NCBI GenBank assembly: GCA_003542955.1
Contig: DPJP01000280.1
Coordinates: 2,281-8,072, forward strand
Reading direction: 5' to 3'
Source of the DNA: Armatimonadota bacterium
GTDB lineage: Bacteria; Armatimonadota; Zipacnadia; Zipacnadales; UBA11051
DNA: 5,792 nt
The notes beneath the pieces are model-generated. The model was not told where the DNA came from and made no database searches. It saw only the letters and a list, made by a program, of their open reading frames with translations. Shown here piece by piece: positions 4,704 to 5,792 of the stretch. Positions within the stretch are counted from its first letter, which is position 1, and every line of letters begins with the position of its first letter. Both the position numbers and the translations under genes were made by a program.

Positions 4704-5792
4704 TCAGGGATTTGTTACATTCGCCGGGTGCAGTGCCCGCTTCTCACACAGGAGCATTGTCGGCGCCCAGCGCGCCTGTTCGGCGGCGTCCAACTCGGAC
4801 CACGCGGCGACGGCAAGGGTGTGAACCTGCGGGTCCCACTCCGCAAGCTCCGTCCAGCTCGTCAGCAGGGCCGGATGCTTCCCCGGTTCGCTGCCGTCGA
4901 CGCGACCGGCGATGCGTGGTCGGTCGGCGTCCTGGTTCCACATCAGCCTGAGCCACGTGTTGGCCAGGCGCTGCATGTCCTGGCTGGTGAAGACGATGCC
5001 GCGCCGCGCTGCTTCCACCGCGAAGCCGACATCTATGTGGCCGTGCATGGTGTCCTCCGCGGCCGTCTGCAGCCCATCCCCATACTCGAGCCAATCCATG
5101 TAGTGCCATGTGCAGGCATCGGTTGCATCGTCAACCATGAGCAGGCTGTGGAAGAGGCCGGCCATCTGACGGGCACGCTCACCGATTGCCGGATTCACGC
5201 CCTCGAGCGAGCCGAGCACAAGCCACGCGCGACCGAGACTCAGGGACTGATTGTGCGGGAGCATCACATTCGGGGCGCGCTCGGTCGGCCATGGCCCCGC
5301 GCGGTAGGCCCCGCCCAGCGGCTCGATGCTCACCCAGTGGCGCTCGTTCTTCTCGAACAGATTGCGGGTGATGAAAGCGAGGAAGGCATCGGCCTTCGCC
5401 CCGTAGCGTGCCTGCAGTCCGGGAGTGGTCTTGACGGCCTCGATGAAGCGCGCCACCGGGTAGGCGATCATGCCCTCGTGGGCGATATGCTCGACGTGCT
5501 GCGGAGCGATCGTGCGGATCATGAAGCGGTCGCCCTGATGCGTCTGGCCCGTGAGGGTGAATGTGAACGGAACGATCTGGTCGATCGTGGCGCCCGCAGG
5601 GCCGTAGGTGACGGCGTCGGCGATGATCTCCTGGGTGTCCCAATCCCGGATGCGGAACCGCTCAGGCCCCGTCTGGAACTCGACGATGTAGGTGTGGCCG
5701 GTGCATTCACGGAGCCGCTCATCGACCTTGATGCGCTGTTCTGCGGGACCGATCTCGGCAGCCGAGACGTTGTGCAGCCGGTGCGCATAGGC
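4704..5792 (-). CDS. Large probably exported protein, C-terminal 362 codons (cut by right window edge); helical toroid-like domain, function unknown
   Basis: The reading frame is open from the window edge to the stop at 4704; internal ATGs such as the one at 5522 are not the true start. Numbering from the first visible codon: residues about 31-95 look beta-rich, with TYIVEF, RFRIRDWDTQEII and FTFTLTGQTHQGDRFMI. From about 100 on it is mainly helical with many Trp/Tyr/His residues, including MLPHNQSLSLGRAW (177-190), CTWHYMDWLEYGDG (227-240) and AEDTMHGHIDVGFAVEA (245-261). The 'W.Y......ED..HG..DV.FA..A...G' arrangement resembles alpha/alpha toroid (six-hairpin glycosidase or polysaccharide lyase-like) proteins, with Asp/His candidates for an active site; this is an inference by eye, not a family assignment. 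A signal peptide, if present, lies outside the window. The last residues have no PEP-CTERM or other anchor, so it is not an evident substrate of the neighbouring exosortase. It is separated from the operon by 330 bp. Confidence 0.6.
   Translation of the reverse strand, partial: AYAHRLHNVSAAEIGPAEQRIKVDERLRECTGHTYIVEFQTGPERFRIRDWDTQEIIADAVTYGPAGATIDQIVPFTFTLTGQTHQGDRFMIRTIAPQHVEHIAHEGMIAYPVARFIEAVKTTPGLQARYGAKADAFLAFITRNLFEKNERHWVSIEPLGGAYRAGPWPTERAPNVMLPHNQSLSLGRAWLVLGSLEGVNPAIGERARQMAGLFHSLLMVDDATDACTWHYMDWLEYGDGLQTAAEDTMHGHIDVGFAVEAARRGIVFTSQDMQRLANTWLRLMWNQDADRPRIAGRVDGSEPGKHPALLTSWTELAEWDPQVHTLAVAAWSELDAAEQARWAPTMLLCEKRALHPANVTNP

Noticed and set aside
5519..5788. Minus-strand 89-codon frame at the right edge
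   Set aside because: It is out of frame with the open frame that runs through the edge into the 4704-5792 gene, which has coherent beta-rich protein sequence; this one is Ser/Arg-rich noise.
1..5792. tRNA, rRNA, CRISPR array, insertion sequence or phage genes
   Set aside because: No tRNA-like cloverleaf, regularly spaced repeat array, transposase or phage motif was seen on either strand.

Overview
The window is a GC-rich bacterial segment in which every supportable gene lies on the minus strand, so the genes read from right to left. An exosortase, an EpsI-type partner, a CHASE2 sensor, a two-zinc-ribbon membrane protein and a short palindromic intergenic repeat together suggest an environmental Gram-negative-type or deep-branching bacterium. 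Armatimonadota, Planctomycetota or a relative would fit. This is an inference from gene content, and no phylogenetic marker is present.

Right part (4704-5792): the C-terminal 362 codons of a large, probably exported protein that continues beyond the right edge. It appears to combine a beta-rich module with a helical domain like those of six-hairpin glycosidase or lyase toroids. It is followed by about 330 bp without a gene. That gap holds a plausible extended -10 promoter on the minus strand, two tandem copies of a 26-bp repeat ending in a perfect 8-bp-stem palindrome, and a Shine-Dalgarno-like AGGGGG that argues for an ATG start of the next gene at 4373.

Left part (1-4373): a compact unit in the order GT-C type membrane glycosyltransferase (541 aa), two-zinc-ribbon membrane protein (201 aa), exosortase (362 aa), EpsI/DUF3485 protein (215 aa), CHASE2-domain protein (N-terminal 100 codons, cut by the left edge). 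The zinc-ribbon and exosortase genes overlap by 4 bp (ATGA). The exosortase and EpsI genes overlap by 28 bp. The remaining gaps are 74 and 60 bp.

Taken together, the left part looks like an exosortase locus. Exosortase cleaves C-terminally tagged (PEP-CTERM-like) exported proteins. EpsI is its usual partner, and the glycosyltransferase points to surface glycan or glycoprotein assembly. CHASE2 suggests extracytoplasmic sensing attached to the same locus. The least explained parts are the zinc-ribbon membrane protein translationally joined to the exosortase, and the long acidic, proline-rich N-terminal tail of the exosortase. No PEP-CTERM substrate is visible in the window.
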